A stretch of 64,000 nt of DNA from Linyphia triangularis (Eukaryota > Arthropoda > Arachnida > Araneae > Linyphiidae). The stretch is from assembly GCA_963978545.1 (NCBI GenBank), contig OZ021722.1, positions 34,365,365 through 34,429,364 on the forward strand. The letters are read 5' to 3'. Shown piece after piece: positions 1 to 10,500 of this stretch; position 1 is the stretch's first letter, and every line of letters begins with the position of its first letter. Under the pieces are notes generated by a model that was not told the DNA's origin, did not search any database, and saw only the letters and a list, made by a program, of their open reading frames with translations. Made by a program: the position numbers and the translations under genes.

Positions 1-46
1 CGCATTGTATAATTCAATCCGTTTGAAGATCTATAGCTTAGTTAGG

Positions 47-227
47 TTGGTTGGTTGTTTTCAGATTATCTGGCGCCGTCAGCAACACGAGGGCTATAAT
101 GCGCCGAAACATTCGTCATTAGACAAGCCAACATACATTTACAAACACCCATGCCTAATACGGGACTCGAACCCGCAACCTCGCGGTCTAGAAGCTAGCA
201 CGCTAACCACTATACCGTTTGGTCGGC
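47..227 (-). mobile_element. tRNA-derived SINE, family 1, copy 1
   Basis: A 181-bp SINE read on the minus strand. Its head (about 160-227) resembles a tRNA, with a box A-like TAGTGGTTAGCGTG and a box B GGTTCGAGTCC, so RNA polymerase III transcription is expected. The anticodon arm does not pair properly, so it is not a working tRNA. The 3' end is an AACC repeat. It is flanked by a perfect 14-bp duplication ATAGCTTAGTTAGG (33-46 and 228-241), which fixes both ends and indicates a recent insertion. The open frame crossing it is a by-product. Confidence 0.93.
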
Positions 228-241
228 ATAGCTTAGTTAGG

Positions 242-1280
242 ACTGGACGTTTGTCTAAATTTTTACATCAAAATCGGGCTAGAACTCGTTTTTTTATTTC
301 GTTTTGGAAATTTCAATATTTTTTTTCTTCGTTGTCTTTTATCCTAGATACTCCATTTTTTTTTCTTTAAAAGATATCACCGAGACGAATCAATGGTATT
401 TCTTGTATAATTATGTGAAGTTCCGTAAGCACGCTAGAAAAATGTCAATTTCTGCTTTTTCGCTCTAAGTTGTGCAGAGAATAGATATTTACTGTCGTTT
501 CTGCCTTTTTAAGGTTGGCGGCGAAACGACCGTTTCGTCTGATAGTTTTTACTATGGCTATCTCAATTTTTTTTTTTTTTTTATTTATTATGTAAACTTT
601 CTTTTCTTTTTATTGGTTAAATACGCATCAACAATATTAGTATTAAATTCTATAAAGATTTTCTGTATCAATCCAGTATAAATTTCTTTTAAAACTTTAC
701 TATAATTCTGATTTAGTTAGGGGGTTACTAATACCAAACGGTACGTATGCTTGTTTCTGACATCCTCGAAAGTTTTTAAGGTGCAGGCGGACCATAATTA
801 AACTGGTGTTGTTTAGATCAGTCCGGAGACAGTAGAAATTAATAAATCTTTTTGAAATTGTGTATTAATACTGCTGTTAAAATCTGGTAATGATGTTTAA
901 ACATTATCATAAAAATTTTGAAATGAAAACTTTAAGAAATAACTGTTTGGATTTTTGCTAATTACGCTTCAAGAACAACAATATATTTAAAACTTCATTG
1001 GATTGATTTCATTTTGATTTATTATTTCATTTATAAGGAATAACTTGTAAAACTAACAGCCATATAAGCCCTTTTCATCTTAAAGTTTTATGTTTTCCTT
1101 TATTTAAAAAATTCTCTAAATAGATAGATTTTAATTATATCCAACCTTTACTTTAATATAAATTTTGAGATTTTTTTAACATAACTTTCTATTTTCTTTT
1201 ATAAATATGATTTAAAGAGAACTTAAATTAGGAAAATGTACTCAAAGACCATCTTAAACCGTCAACACACAAATCCTCAT

Positions 1281-1314
<34 letters not shown>

Positions 1315-3150
1315 AGATTTTTGGAACAAACAGCTTTATATTATCTGAAAATTAGTTTAAATTTCTGCATTATATTCAAATAAAATTCCAAACTAAATTA
1401 GTTACAGCAGGTAAAATTGTAATAATAATAATAATGTTCATATAACCATAGGACCAGCTTTTTCATCACAAGTAGCATCTCAAATCGGTTACATATTGTG
1501 TCTCATATTGGACATATTATCAGTCATATCACCATCAAGTTTGAGTCACACTTACAAAAACACATTTGAAATTAGGATTAGAAAAATATATTTATATATA
1601 ACCCCCCCCCCAAAAAAAAAAAACACATTTAAAAAGATTTTAACATTAACTGATTTAAACTATTTGTAAGTCATCGGTATTATTTATAATATTTCAGTCA
1701 TTCATATTTAAATAATAAATTCATACAAAACAATTTTGACTTTTATTTAACAGAACAAATGAAAGCTGCCAAAAGCTGCGAATGAGCAATATTTACAAAT
1801 TGCAATCTAAGCTGACCAGTTTTACAATTATGTTAAATTACTTGATATTCTTCTAGTAGCAATAAGTGTCGTCGTTTGGGATATTTCCAGGCACAAGTGC
1901 TACATGATACTGCACCGGGACAACGTTAGATTATGATTAGTTTATTTATCAATAGGGAACATCTACCAGATGGTTTTTCAAGGGAAAAATGGACTTCATA
2001 TACATCTTAAATAAGAGAAACCTCGGAAAACTATCAGGAAGTAGCTCAACAATCGATGCAAGATTACTAGTCAAAATTTTTAAAGACTTTATTCAATTTA
2101 AAAACAGTCTACAGAGCGCTAAATATTGCTCGACCCGGTGACTTTTCGTATGGTAGACGAGTATACCTCTTGTGAGTGGGGTTGGAGCATAGCAATATTT
2201 AAAAACGTGCTAGGCTATGATACTCAATATTTTGAAAAGAAGTTAAAAACTATATAGAACTCACTTTAAACTGTTAAGAATAAATTACATTTTTATAATT
2301 TAAAAAAGTAATTTTGTTTGATTTTATCAAAGGGCTTTAATGATTTTGCATATGAAAGGGTGCAGATACAATGGGTAAATCCTGTAAAATCAGTTCCTTT
2401 TTATAGGATTTAAATATTTTATTACAATCTATTCATATACTGATGGTATTGAATTGAGAGTTACGTTGATAATTACATAAAATATCAAATATGAGTGTGT
2501 AGGATAAATCGCTACTTCTGATCATTCGATCAAAAATTAAATATTCAGACATATTTATAAAAAAAAAAAAGCAAATGTCTAAACTAAAACAAATTGTTAA
2601 TGTTATATTACATTTTATAAAATAAATAGTAACATTAAAAAAATCTTATCATGGTTATATATTACTGTTAATTATCTTGCACTGGGCCATACCAATTGAA
2701 GAAACAAACAATCTAGACATCGCATGCACCCTCCAACTCAAGCAAGAATGACCATTCCATTCACTTTCACCCCAGAGTAGAGGCATGTTAGTAATTTTGC
2801 AACTCACATGTGATATGGGATATGGGGCAATGTCACGTGCAAGGGAGGGGATAGTGTGACCCCTCAAATTTTATTACTTTGTTTGTGTCCTTCAAATTCA
2901 AGGTCACACAAAGAAGAGGTCACTTTGTTCCCTTCCCTGGGCTGTCTTAAGATCTTTACGAAAGAATGAAGAGAAACTTCTTGGTCCTAATTTAGCGATA
3001 GCGTCTTGATCGGAACTGTAAGTTCTTGCAATATTCTGTAGAATTGCATTAATGCTATAGTGCCGATTTGATCAAAGCTTTTTCTTAATTATGAATTAGG
3101 CATTTTATTTTCCAATTATAATCAAAGGATTTTTTTTAAAGCTATTTTAG
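242..3150. other. AT-rich DNA, no gene seen
   Basis: No supported exon or RNA gene. It holds homopolymers such as a poly(A) run at about 1287-1312. Short open frames here lack any recognisable motif or codon signature. Confidence 0.6.
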
Positions 3151-3506
3151 TGCATGATTTTTTGTGCATCGAATGAAGTTTAGGGGGTGCTATGGCACCC
3201 CGATATTAAACCTTTATAATTAATTAGCCGCTGATCAAGGAGAAAATAATGTTGCAATTTTTGAAATTTTTCAATGGTCATTCAAAATTCATTTTTTAAT
3301 TTGAGAATCACATTCACACAAGGGGTGAAGATTCGTTGAGCTGTACATTGCAGGTCAACACAATCCCGATCTACACGTCCCTTTTCAAGCCCATTCCTTC
3401 TACGGGTAACGAAATAAGAGTTCGGTTAAGTGGCTATTAATGATGCATGAAGAATGTCATAAAAAGCTTAATTTTGTTTGCTGATTTCCATCGATATTGA
3501 TATTAA

Positions 3507-4935
3507 GAGCAAGATTCTGAGAGATTGAGCCACTTAACATTAGAATGTGATTCACACCATCTCCGATTGTCCCCAAAAAATTACCAGTTGCTAGTACCCT
3601 TATTAGATGATAAAATCTTAAATTATTTGTTCCGTAGTTGCACCTCTCAAATTCTATGACGTGTCAAAGATCACCTTTAAAAATGAAAAAATTGGTGTTT
3701 TTGTGACACATGAAAGCTATTTTTCTCCGTCTAAAACTTCACAAGCAACTTGCCACCTGCATTTCTTCTGTTATGGAATGTACTAGAATAGATCTTTATA
3801 AAACATATAAAAAGTTCATGGTAAGTCAATTGCGCAAGGCCATTCAAGGTCATGAAATGTCCAGGTTTTCATGTTTTTTACCATTTTCAAGACTGAATTA
3901 TATCTTGCGCGTTTGATTTGTCACTTCAAACAACATTGGATAGAGCTATACTAGTACTATTTATTAATACCTAAAACATTGAGGCAAGTTGAACACGTTG
4001 GAAGTTATTTGGAGCTAAAATCAAAAAATCTCCGAATTTGACACAGTTTTGAGGTCTTATATCTTGCTGCGGGAACAATATATTGACACAACGCTGAGAC
4101 TATTTAAACACTCTTTTATTATACTTAATGAGAAATTCAACTTTATTGAGACAAGTTAAAGAGAAAAAAAATAAATGATTTTTTTTTGTTGCACCCCATC
4201 CTTACATATTGATGCATTACTGTTTTAATTCATGTTTTTAAAAATTAATCTATTTTCACTTCACTCTTCCTTATGTTTATAACAATTGCTTGTTCTATGT
4301 CTTTTAAGCTAGGAACTGTGACTGGATTGGCTCCAGAAAGTTTCAAAAGACGGGGGAAAAAACCGAACTTCGATGCACTGTGTCGATAACATCAAGCAAT
4401 GGCCACTTAAACTTAACAGCTCCTCTCTGGTGAAGAAATTCCATATGAAACACGTCATCACCACAATTTTCTAGCAGTTTACCAATATAAAATCGTTTAT
4501 CGTACAGGACTGCATATAAAAAATGGGGCTGAATCTCATATTCGCAGTCTTGATCAGCAATTAGCTTTGTCTCTTTTATGATATTCTCCATTTGTTGGGG
4601 GGACAGTAATTTCGATTTCAAATGTGAATTCAACATGCAATCAGTTCTAGGCACAAGTCAGACCAAACCCTAAAGACGAAGATAATATCATTTAGCCGAA
4701 AATTTGTAACTCTGATGTTTTGCCCAGAAGGAAATTGCACATCAACGTTTGAAACTGCAGAGGATTTGTCCCTACATATTGCTAGAGGAGAACACCAAAT
4801 TCCTAAAACAATCACAGGTCAAGGCAAATCCAGGAGTGCATTTTCAAAAAGAATGGAAGCAAGGACAAAAAAGAATAATTAAGAAATTGCTGCTGATTTT
4901 GAAGAACCCACTATAGAGAATAGAAATTGCATCTA
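3507..4935 (-). repeat. Left arm of large inverted repeat
   Basis: About 1.43 kb that pairs as reverse complement with 5265-6663. The match runs from GAGCAAGATTCTGAGA at the outer end to TATAGTGGGTTCTTC at the inner end. The arms have diverged by substitutions and small indels, but the match continues over nearly the full length. This arm carries the better-preserved gene relic. Confidence 0.9.
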
Positions 4936-5256
4936 TTCATGCCATCTACATACCTGATTGTCTCCAATGATTCCAAGATAAAATTCGTCATCTTGTTCAA
5001 TGACTTCATCTTCAATAACACTGCATATTTCAATCGTACCTTTCATTCTGTGGAAATGTGACATAACTTGCTCCCTTGTCAAATATTCATTTGAAGAAAA
5101 TTTCTTCTTTCCATCAACTGTGAGATTTCTCATCATACTTGCAACTGTTTTGGGTGTTAATTTATTTCCTTTGCTAAAGTATTCTAAACTGTTTTTGATT
5201 TTAATTCTTGAACTTTCCTTTTGGGTTTCAGTGACTATCCTTCTTTGCTCACAAGA
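4343..5256 (-). pseudogene. Relic of a repetitive, uncharacterised arthropod gene in the inverted repeat
   Basis: Read on the minus strand. A first coding block (about 5256-4954) contains LTPKTVASMM, then KKKFSSNEYLTREQVMSHFH, and ends at a good donor CAG|GTATGT (4953). An acceptor TCTCTATAG precedes 4910. Further down, 4343-4660 encodes MENIIKETKL and a beta-rich piece (YAVLYDKRFYIGKLLEN, then VKFKWPLLDV) resembling a small Tudor/chromo-like barrel seen in multicopy uncharacterised arthropod proteins. That resemblance is from memory and not proven. Frames between the blocks do not join, so I call it a pseudogene, likely part of a mobile element. No function is assigned. Confidence 0.5.
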
Positions 5257-5264
5257 CTTGATTA

Positions 5265-6663
5265 TATGTAATTTTTATTATCTGTAGTGGCTGGGTAGTG
5301 GTAAAAGCTGCAGTAATTTCATAATTGGTCTGTTTTGTCACTGATTCCATTACTTTTGCAAATGCATTTCTGGTTTTGTCTTGACTAGTTATTATTTTAG
5401 AAATTTAATGTTCTTCACTATAGCAATATGTAGGAGCAAATCCTCTGCAGTTTCAAATGTTGATGAACAATTTTTTTCTGGGCAAAACATCAGAGTTATA
5501 AATTTATGGCTGAGTGACATTGTCTTCGTCTATAAGGTGTGGCCTGACTTGTGCCTGGAACTGATTGCATGGTGAATTTGCAGTTGAAATCCAAATTACT
5601 GTCCCCTAACAAATGGAGAATATCATAAAAGAGATAAAGCTAATTCCAGATAAGAACTGCGGATATGAAATTCGGCCCCATTCTTTTTACGCTGTCCTAT
5701 ATACAATAAACGGATTGACATTAGTAAACTACTAGAAGATTGTGGGGATGACGTATTTGAAATGAAATTTCTTCATCAGAGAGGAGATGATGAGTTTAAG
5801 TGGCCATTGCGTGATCCGAAGCTCAGTTTTCTTTGGTACTTTGCAACTTTCTGGAGCCGATTCAGTCAAAGTTCCTAGCTTAAAAGACATACTACAAACA
5901 ATTGTTATAAACATGAGGAAGAGTGAAGTGAAAATAGATTAATTTTTAAAAACATGAATGAAAACAGTAATGCATCAATATGTAAGGATGGGGCGCAACA
6001 AAAAAATCATTTATTTTTTTCTCTTCAACTTGCCTCAATAAAGTTTTATTTCTCATTAAGTATAATAAAAGAATGTTTAAATAGTCTCAGCGTTGTGTAA
6101 ATATATTGTTCCCGCAGCCAGATATACAAGCTCAAATTTGTGTCAAATTCGGGGATTTTTCGATTTTGGCGCCAAATAACTTCCAACGTGTTCAACTTGC
6201 CTCAATGTTTTATGTATCAATAAATAGTACTAATATAGCTCTATTCAATGACACCTAGTTTGAAGTGACAAGTCAAACGCGCAAGATATAATTCAGTCTT
6301 GAAAATTGTAAAAAACATGAAAACCTGGACATTTCATGACCTTGCGCTATTGACTTACCATGAACTTTTTATATGTTTTATAAAGATCTATTCTAGTACA
6401 TTCCATAACAGAAGAAATACAGGTGGCAAGTTGCTTGTGAAGTTTTAGACGGATAAAAATAGTTTTCATGTGTCACAAAAACACCAATTTTTTCATTTTT
6501 AAAGGTGATATCTTTGACACGTCATAGAATTTGAGCGGTGCAACTACGGAACAAATAATTTCAGATTTTATCATCTAATAAGGGTATTAGCAACTGGTAA
6601 CTTTTAGAGGACAATCGGAGATGGTGTGAATCAGGGGTGGTTCAACTTCTCAGAATCTTGCTC
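5265..6663 (+). repeat. Right arm of large inverted repeat
   Basis: About 1.40 kb, reverse complement of 3507-4935. The gene relic in this arm reads on the plus strand and is more decayed: the frame starting MENIIKEIKL at about 5613 stops soon after YAVLY. The central spacer is about 330 bp. Confidence 0.88.
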
Positions 6664-6722
6664 CCAAGTAAAAAATAGATCTTACAAATATTAACGAAAT
6701 TTCATTTTTTTTTTTTTTTTAA

Positions 6723-6753
<31 letters not shown>

Positions 6754-6800
6754 GAACTCGGTGAAACTGCCATTTAAAAATAATTTAGACGAGATACTTC

Positions 6801-6839
6801 ATGGGGGGTGCGGTCGCACCCCCTTTAAATCCGCGCCTG
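6801..6839 (-). repeat. Possible terminal hairpin of the inverted-repeat element
   Basis: On the minus strand this starts CAGGCGCGGATTTAAAG, followed by a G8-C8 stem-loop. A related stem-loop TTTAGGGGGTGCTATGGCAC occurs in inverted orientation at about 3179-3201. The CAGGCGCGGAT start resembles ends of hAT-like elements. This suggests that about 3.16-6.84 kb is one element, but no target duplication was found. Confidence 0.4.
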
Positions 6840-7200
6840 TGTGGGACCAGGACAAATTGTGGCTTTGGCATTAAGCTTAGTTAGGCCACCAACAAGCTGT
6901 ATATTTTTAACGTCTACCACAAGACCAAAATGCTCCAAAAAATTTGCGCCCAAAATCGGATGCGAAACATCAGCTATCCAAAAAACCCATGTAAATACTC
7001 GACGCAACCCGATATCTAAGTTATACTTCTTAGTACCGTAAGTGCGAATTTTATTGCCGTTAGCCGCGTAAAGAAAAAGTTTCGAAGGTGTGCTTTCTTT
7101 CACAAGTCCTTCGGGAATGCAGCTTATTGCAGCACCACAATCGACCAAAAAACGAAAGCCGGAATTTTTGTCAATAACAAACAGACGACTGGAAAGTAAG
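6825..7200 (-). pseudogene. Gypsy-type retroelement protease relic
   Basis: Retropepsin-like frame with FLVDCGAAISCIPEG (active-site Asp in DCGA, where family members usually have DSGA or DTGA) and downstream WVFWIADVSHPILGANFLEH, matching the flap and ILG-DFL segments of Gypsy/Ty3 proteases. It ends at 6825 with no reverse transcriptase after it, so pol is truncated. It is out of frame with the gag relic by an indel near 7232. Non-functional. Confidence 0.85.
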
Positions 7201-7231
7201 CTGCAATCTGCCGCCGTTAAAACAGACGCGC

Positions 7232-8024
7232 TTAATTGTTTTCCGTAAACTCACATGGTTTAATGCAATCACTGGCTTTATTTCCGAAACGTTTGTGGTA
7301 CCAGCATAAAACATTGCATAACCCCTCTTTACTACGGGTGGTTGCTCTATTTCTATCACGACTTCGAAAGCACTGTTTAGAGCCATTTAACAAACTTTTC
7401 ATATCAGCGCGAAGTGCTGCTACTTCATCCCGTAGAATTTGAATCTCTGTCTTTTCATGTCCTGATGATACACTAGAAATCGCAAGTGTGCAACCTGATA
7501 CTTCATTGACCTTGTCAGCTATTTTTGACAGCCCATCTAAAGTTTCACTGCTTAGAGATAAAATCTGTTGCATAGAAACAGGGAGGCATTGAAGCTACAA
7601 AGATTTCAAGACTTCGTCAGTAATTTTCCCATCGGCCAAATTCCACATCTTGAGAAGTAGCTGCGAGGGCCTTTTATCGCCAAGGGTTAAATCTTGCAAA
7701 AGTTGCTTGAGGCGAAAAGAATCAGATTGCACAAAATTGCTTAAAATTCTCGATTTTAAAGTTATGTACATGTTTTCAGTGGGGGGGGGGGGGTGTGCGA
7801 ACTAAATCGGTTGCACAAGAAAGTACACTTGCATTCAAGGCTGTAACCACAGAATGAAATTTTGTGGCATCTGCTGTGATACCAGAAATGTGAAACTTTG
7901 ACTCGAGTTGGCCAAACCATAATTCTGGGTTATTTTCCCAAAATGGGGGCGGACGAAATGCAACTCTAGCCACCTCTATTGTGGTAGATAACGAAAATGT
8001 ATCCTGATCACCCTCGTGTGACAT
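7232..8024 (-). pseudogene. Gypsy-type retroelement gag relic
   Basis: Begins near 8024 with a frame containing FRPPPFWENNPELWFGQLES, a signature of a large arthropod Gypsy-clade gag family. It is interrupted by a G run at about 7779-7791 (frameshift) and by an in-frame TAG at 7595-7597. The C-terminal part has CWYHKRFGNKASDCIKPC, the unusual zinc-knuckle form of this family. Three defects show it is dead. It lies directly upstream of the protease relic on the same strand. Confidence 0.87.
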
Positions 8025-8111
8025 ATTTATATACGAAAGCCCAAGAAAATTCTTACAAAATATCGTACGAAAATGGTCTCCGAGCAGGATCTAATTCATC
8101 ACTCACCAAGT

Positions 8112-8650
8112 TGTGAAGTTCTTTATTAATTCTTCGGAGATGGTGTATTGACTAGCAACATCCAAATTCGAAACGATGGAATTGCCACAATTTTCAAAAA
8201 TAAACCATTCAGGCCACTTTACTTTCACATTGGTGCTTGCACTTTTTATTACAATCCGTGAAACTTTCCAGTCCAGCCGGTATTCGCAATAAGGTTACTC
8301 ATGAAAGTTCCGAGTCCGTAAAAATCACCACTTTAGCGATGTTGTAATTCTTGGATTAATAATCTGACTCCATTTTAGTTTTATATAAATTTATTACACT
8401 TTAATTTACTAAATAAACTCCAACGATACAACATGCTAAGAAAATATTCATGGAACACTGTAATAAAAACAAAACGGCTCGCCAGGAAAGTTATTTTTTC
8501 TGTCGCTATGCAACGCACGAGACATCATCTCATCTCACGCCGATGGAATTCAAAATGTCATACCAACAAGCTCGCGCCGCCACAATACCTTGAATTAACA
8601 TTAATTTAATCAAGACAGTAAAAAAAATTGTAGTTAATATTTTCATAACA
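8112..8650 (-). mobile_element. Possible 5' LTR of the Gypsy relic
   Basis: On the minus strand a block begins TGTTATGAAA (8650) and ends CACA before a TGG that could be a primer-binding site (8106-8108). It contains a TATA-like ATTTATATAAAACT and AATAAA-like GTAATAAAAAG. Its position just before gag fits a 5' LTR of about 540 bp. No second LTR was found to confirm it, so the limits are inferred. Confidence 0.4.
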
Positions 8651-9336
8651 CCACCAATGGTCAACAGGGCGGAGGGGTCGAAAGACAACTGCAATGTTGT
8701 GCCTTCTTAAATACGTAAGCAAATCCCACTATTTAACTACGCACGTTCCTCTTCTTTGGTGGTGAGAATCTCAGGCATCCAAGACACCCTCACTTTGTCG
8801 TTTGACATTTTTCTGTGTTTGGTCTGTGGCCTCGATTCAAGGAGACTCTAGTCTCAAATGAAACGTGTTACACGTACAGGCCATTTTGCGCAGCATTTGA
8901 AAGCAGTATCCAAATCTCATTCACCAGCTTTTTTTTTTTTAATTGGAGATGGCCTTGGTTTGGGGAAAGGGGGGGGGGGGGAGGGAGATCTTGATTTTTT
9001 TCTAAGGTAGAATATTTAAAATTAGAAATTTGCAGCATTCTTCAAAGGGACTCACCAAAGAGCTAGGTAATTTCATAACAATTTTTCGCATTGATTTCGG
9101 TCAGATTGTTGCAAAACCTTATAATTATTTCATTATGTGTTCAGCTGTTTTGCAAGGGTTATGGTTAGTCAATTTGGCAAAAGTGTAGAATTTTCCCTTT
9201 GCAACATTTAAGTATGTTATTGAATAATTGAACTATGACCACAGTGTGCCGGAGGATTGTCATATTGACTAGGAATTTGCCCAAAATTTCGGGTAGTAAC
9301 TAAAGTATTTTTAAAATAAATAGATAAGCGTTCCAA
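8651..9336. other. No gene seen
   Basis: Non-coding sequence with a poly(G) tract around 8970-8981. No recognisable element. Confidence 0.5.
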
Positions 9337-10500
9337 GGTAGGCAGAGATAGAACTGCGGTAGATAGATTTCAAAGATGTATACTTCTGGTATTACTTTGG
9401 CGCCCCTTTCAAATTTACGAAATTTTTCTAACATAAGTGTATTTCTTTTTTCTTTTCAAGAAACAATATGATGGTAGAGCCAGAGATAGAATTGAAGCAG
9501 ACAGATTTCAACGATGTGTCCTTCTGCTATCAGCAAAGCGCCTGCGAATTTCGAGGTGGTAAACAAAAATCACATTTTTGCGTGATAGTACAAGGGCGCT
9601 TTTTCCATTTTGGAGGGGAAGGACCCCTTTTTTTTCATTTTGGGAAGAGGGGGGGGGGGAGTCACGTTTAGGGTACACATTTCTTAATTTATTCCTGAAA
9701 AAATTTATTTTCAATTTGAAAAATGAAGGAGTAAACACAAAAACATGCAGAACTGATCCTTTGGCGTTTCTTTCAAGTTTACGAAACTTCCTTATAATGT
9801 GCATTTATTTTTTCTTTTCAAGACAAAACTCACACAACATGATGGTAAAGACAGAAATAGAATTGAGGTAGACAGATTTAAAAGATGTATCCTTCTGGTA
9901 TCACCAGATTGCTAGCGACTTTCGATGACAAAAAATCATATTTCTTACCGATAAGGCACAGGGGCGCTTTTTTTGCTTTGGGAAGGGAGGGAGCACGTGT
10001 GGGGGACAAAAAAATTTAATTTTCGAATTTAAAAAATGACTGATTCAAGAAAAAAACCCAGCAAAAGTGAACTTTTGGCTTCCGTCCCAAATTTACGAAA
10101 TTTCCCTAAAATAATTTTCTTTTCTTTTCAAGACATAACATGAAGGTAAAGATAGAAATAGAATTGAAGTAGACAGATTTCAAAGATGTATCCTTCTGGA
10201 CTTCTAATATCACCAGATCGTTAGCGATTTTCGAGGTGGTAATCAAAAATCACACTTCGTATTGATAAGGCAGAGGGGCGAGGTTTTTTTTTGGAGGGGG
10301 GGGGGGGGGCATTTTTTATTTTGGGAAAGGAGGGAGGCACGTTCGGGAGACACATTTATTAATTTAATCCCGAAAATGTTAATTTTCAATTTGAAAAATG
10401 ACAGAATTAAAATAATAATAATATAGAACTGATCTTTCGGTGAAACTTTGGTGATCTTTTGGTTTCCCTCGCCCCTTTCCCAAATTTGGCGCCCCAAGCG
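9337..10500 (+). repeat. Degenerate tandem array, unit about 300-370 bp
   Basis: About 3.5 diverged units. Each has a phrase like GGTAAAGACAGAAATAGAATTG (near 9474, 9845 and 10145; a partial unit begins near 9337), then CAGATTTCAAAGATGTATCC, a G-rich block (GGGCGCTTTTT, then GGAAGGGAGG), CATTT-TTAATTT and CAAATTTACGAAATTTCCCT. The first unit lacks the middle. Open frames in it are on both strands and differ between units, so it looks non-coding. Confidence 0.85.

Noticed and set aside
160..227. Possible tRNA gene (minus strand), and the same at 54040-54109
   Set aside because: Box A and B are present but the anticodon stem does not pair and the sequence continues into a SINE body with target duplications, so it is a tRNA-derived SINE.
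5..370. 121-codon open frame at the window start
   Set aside because: It crosses the SINE at 47-227 and its most protein-like part is the SINE itself; there is no support for translation.
9468..9871. Overlapping frames on both strands in the tandem array
   Set aside because: The frames are not kept between the repeat units, as expected for non-coding repeats.
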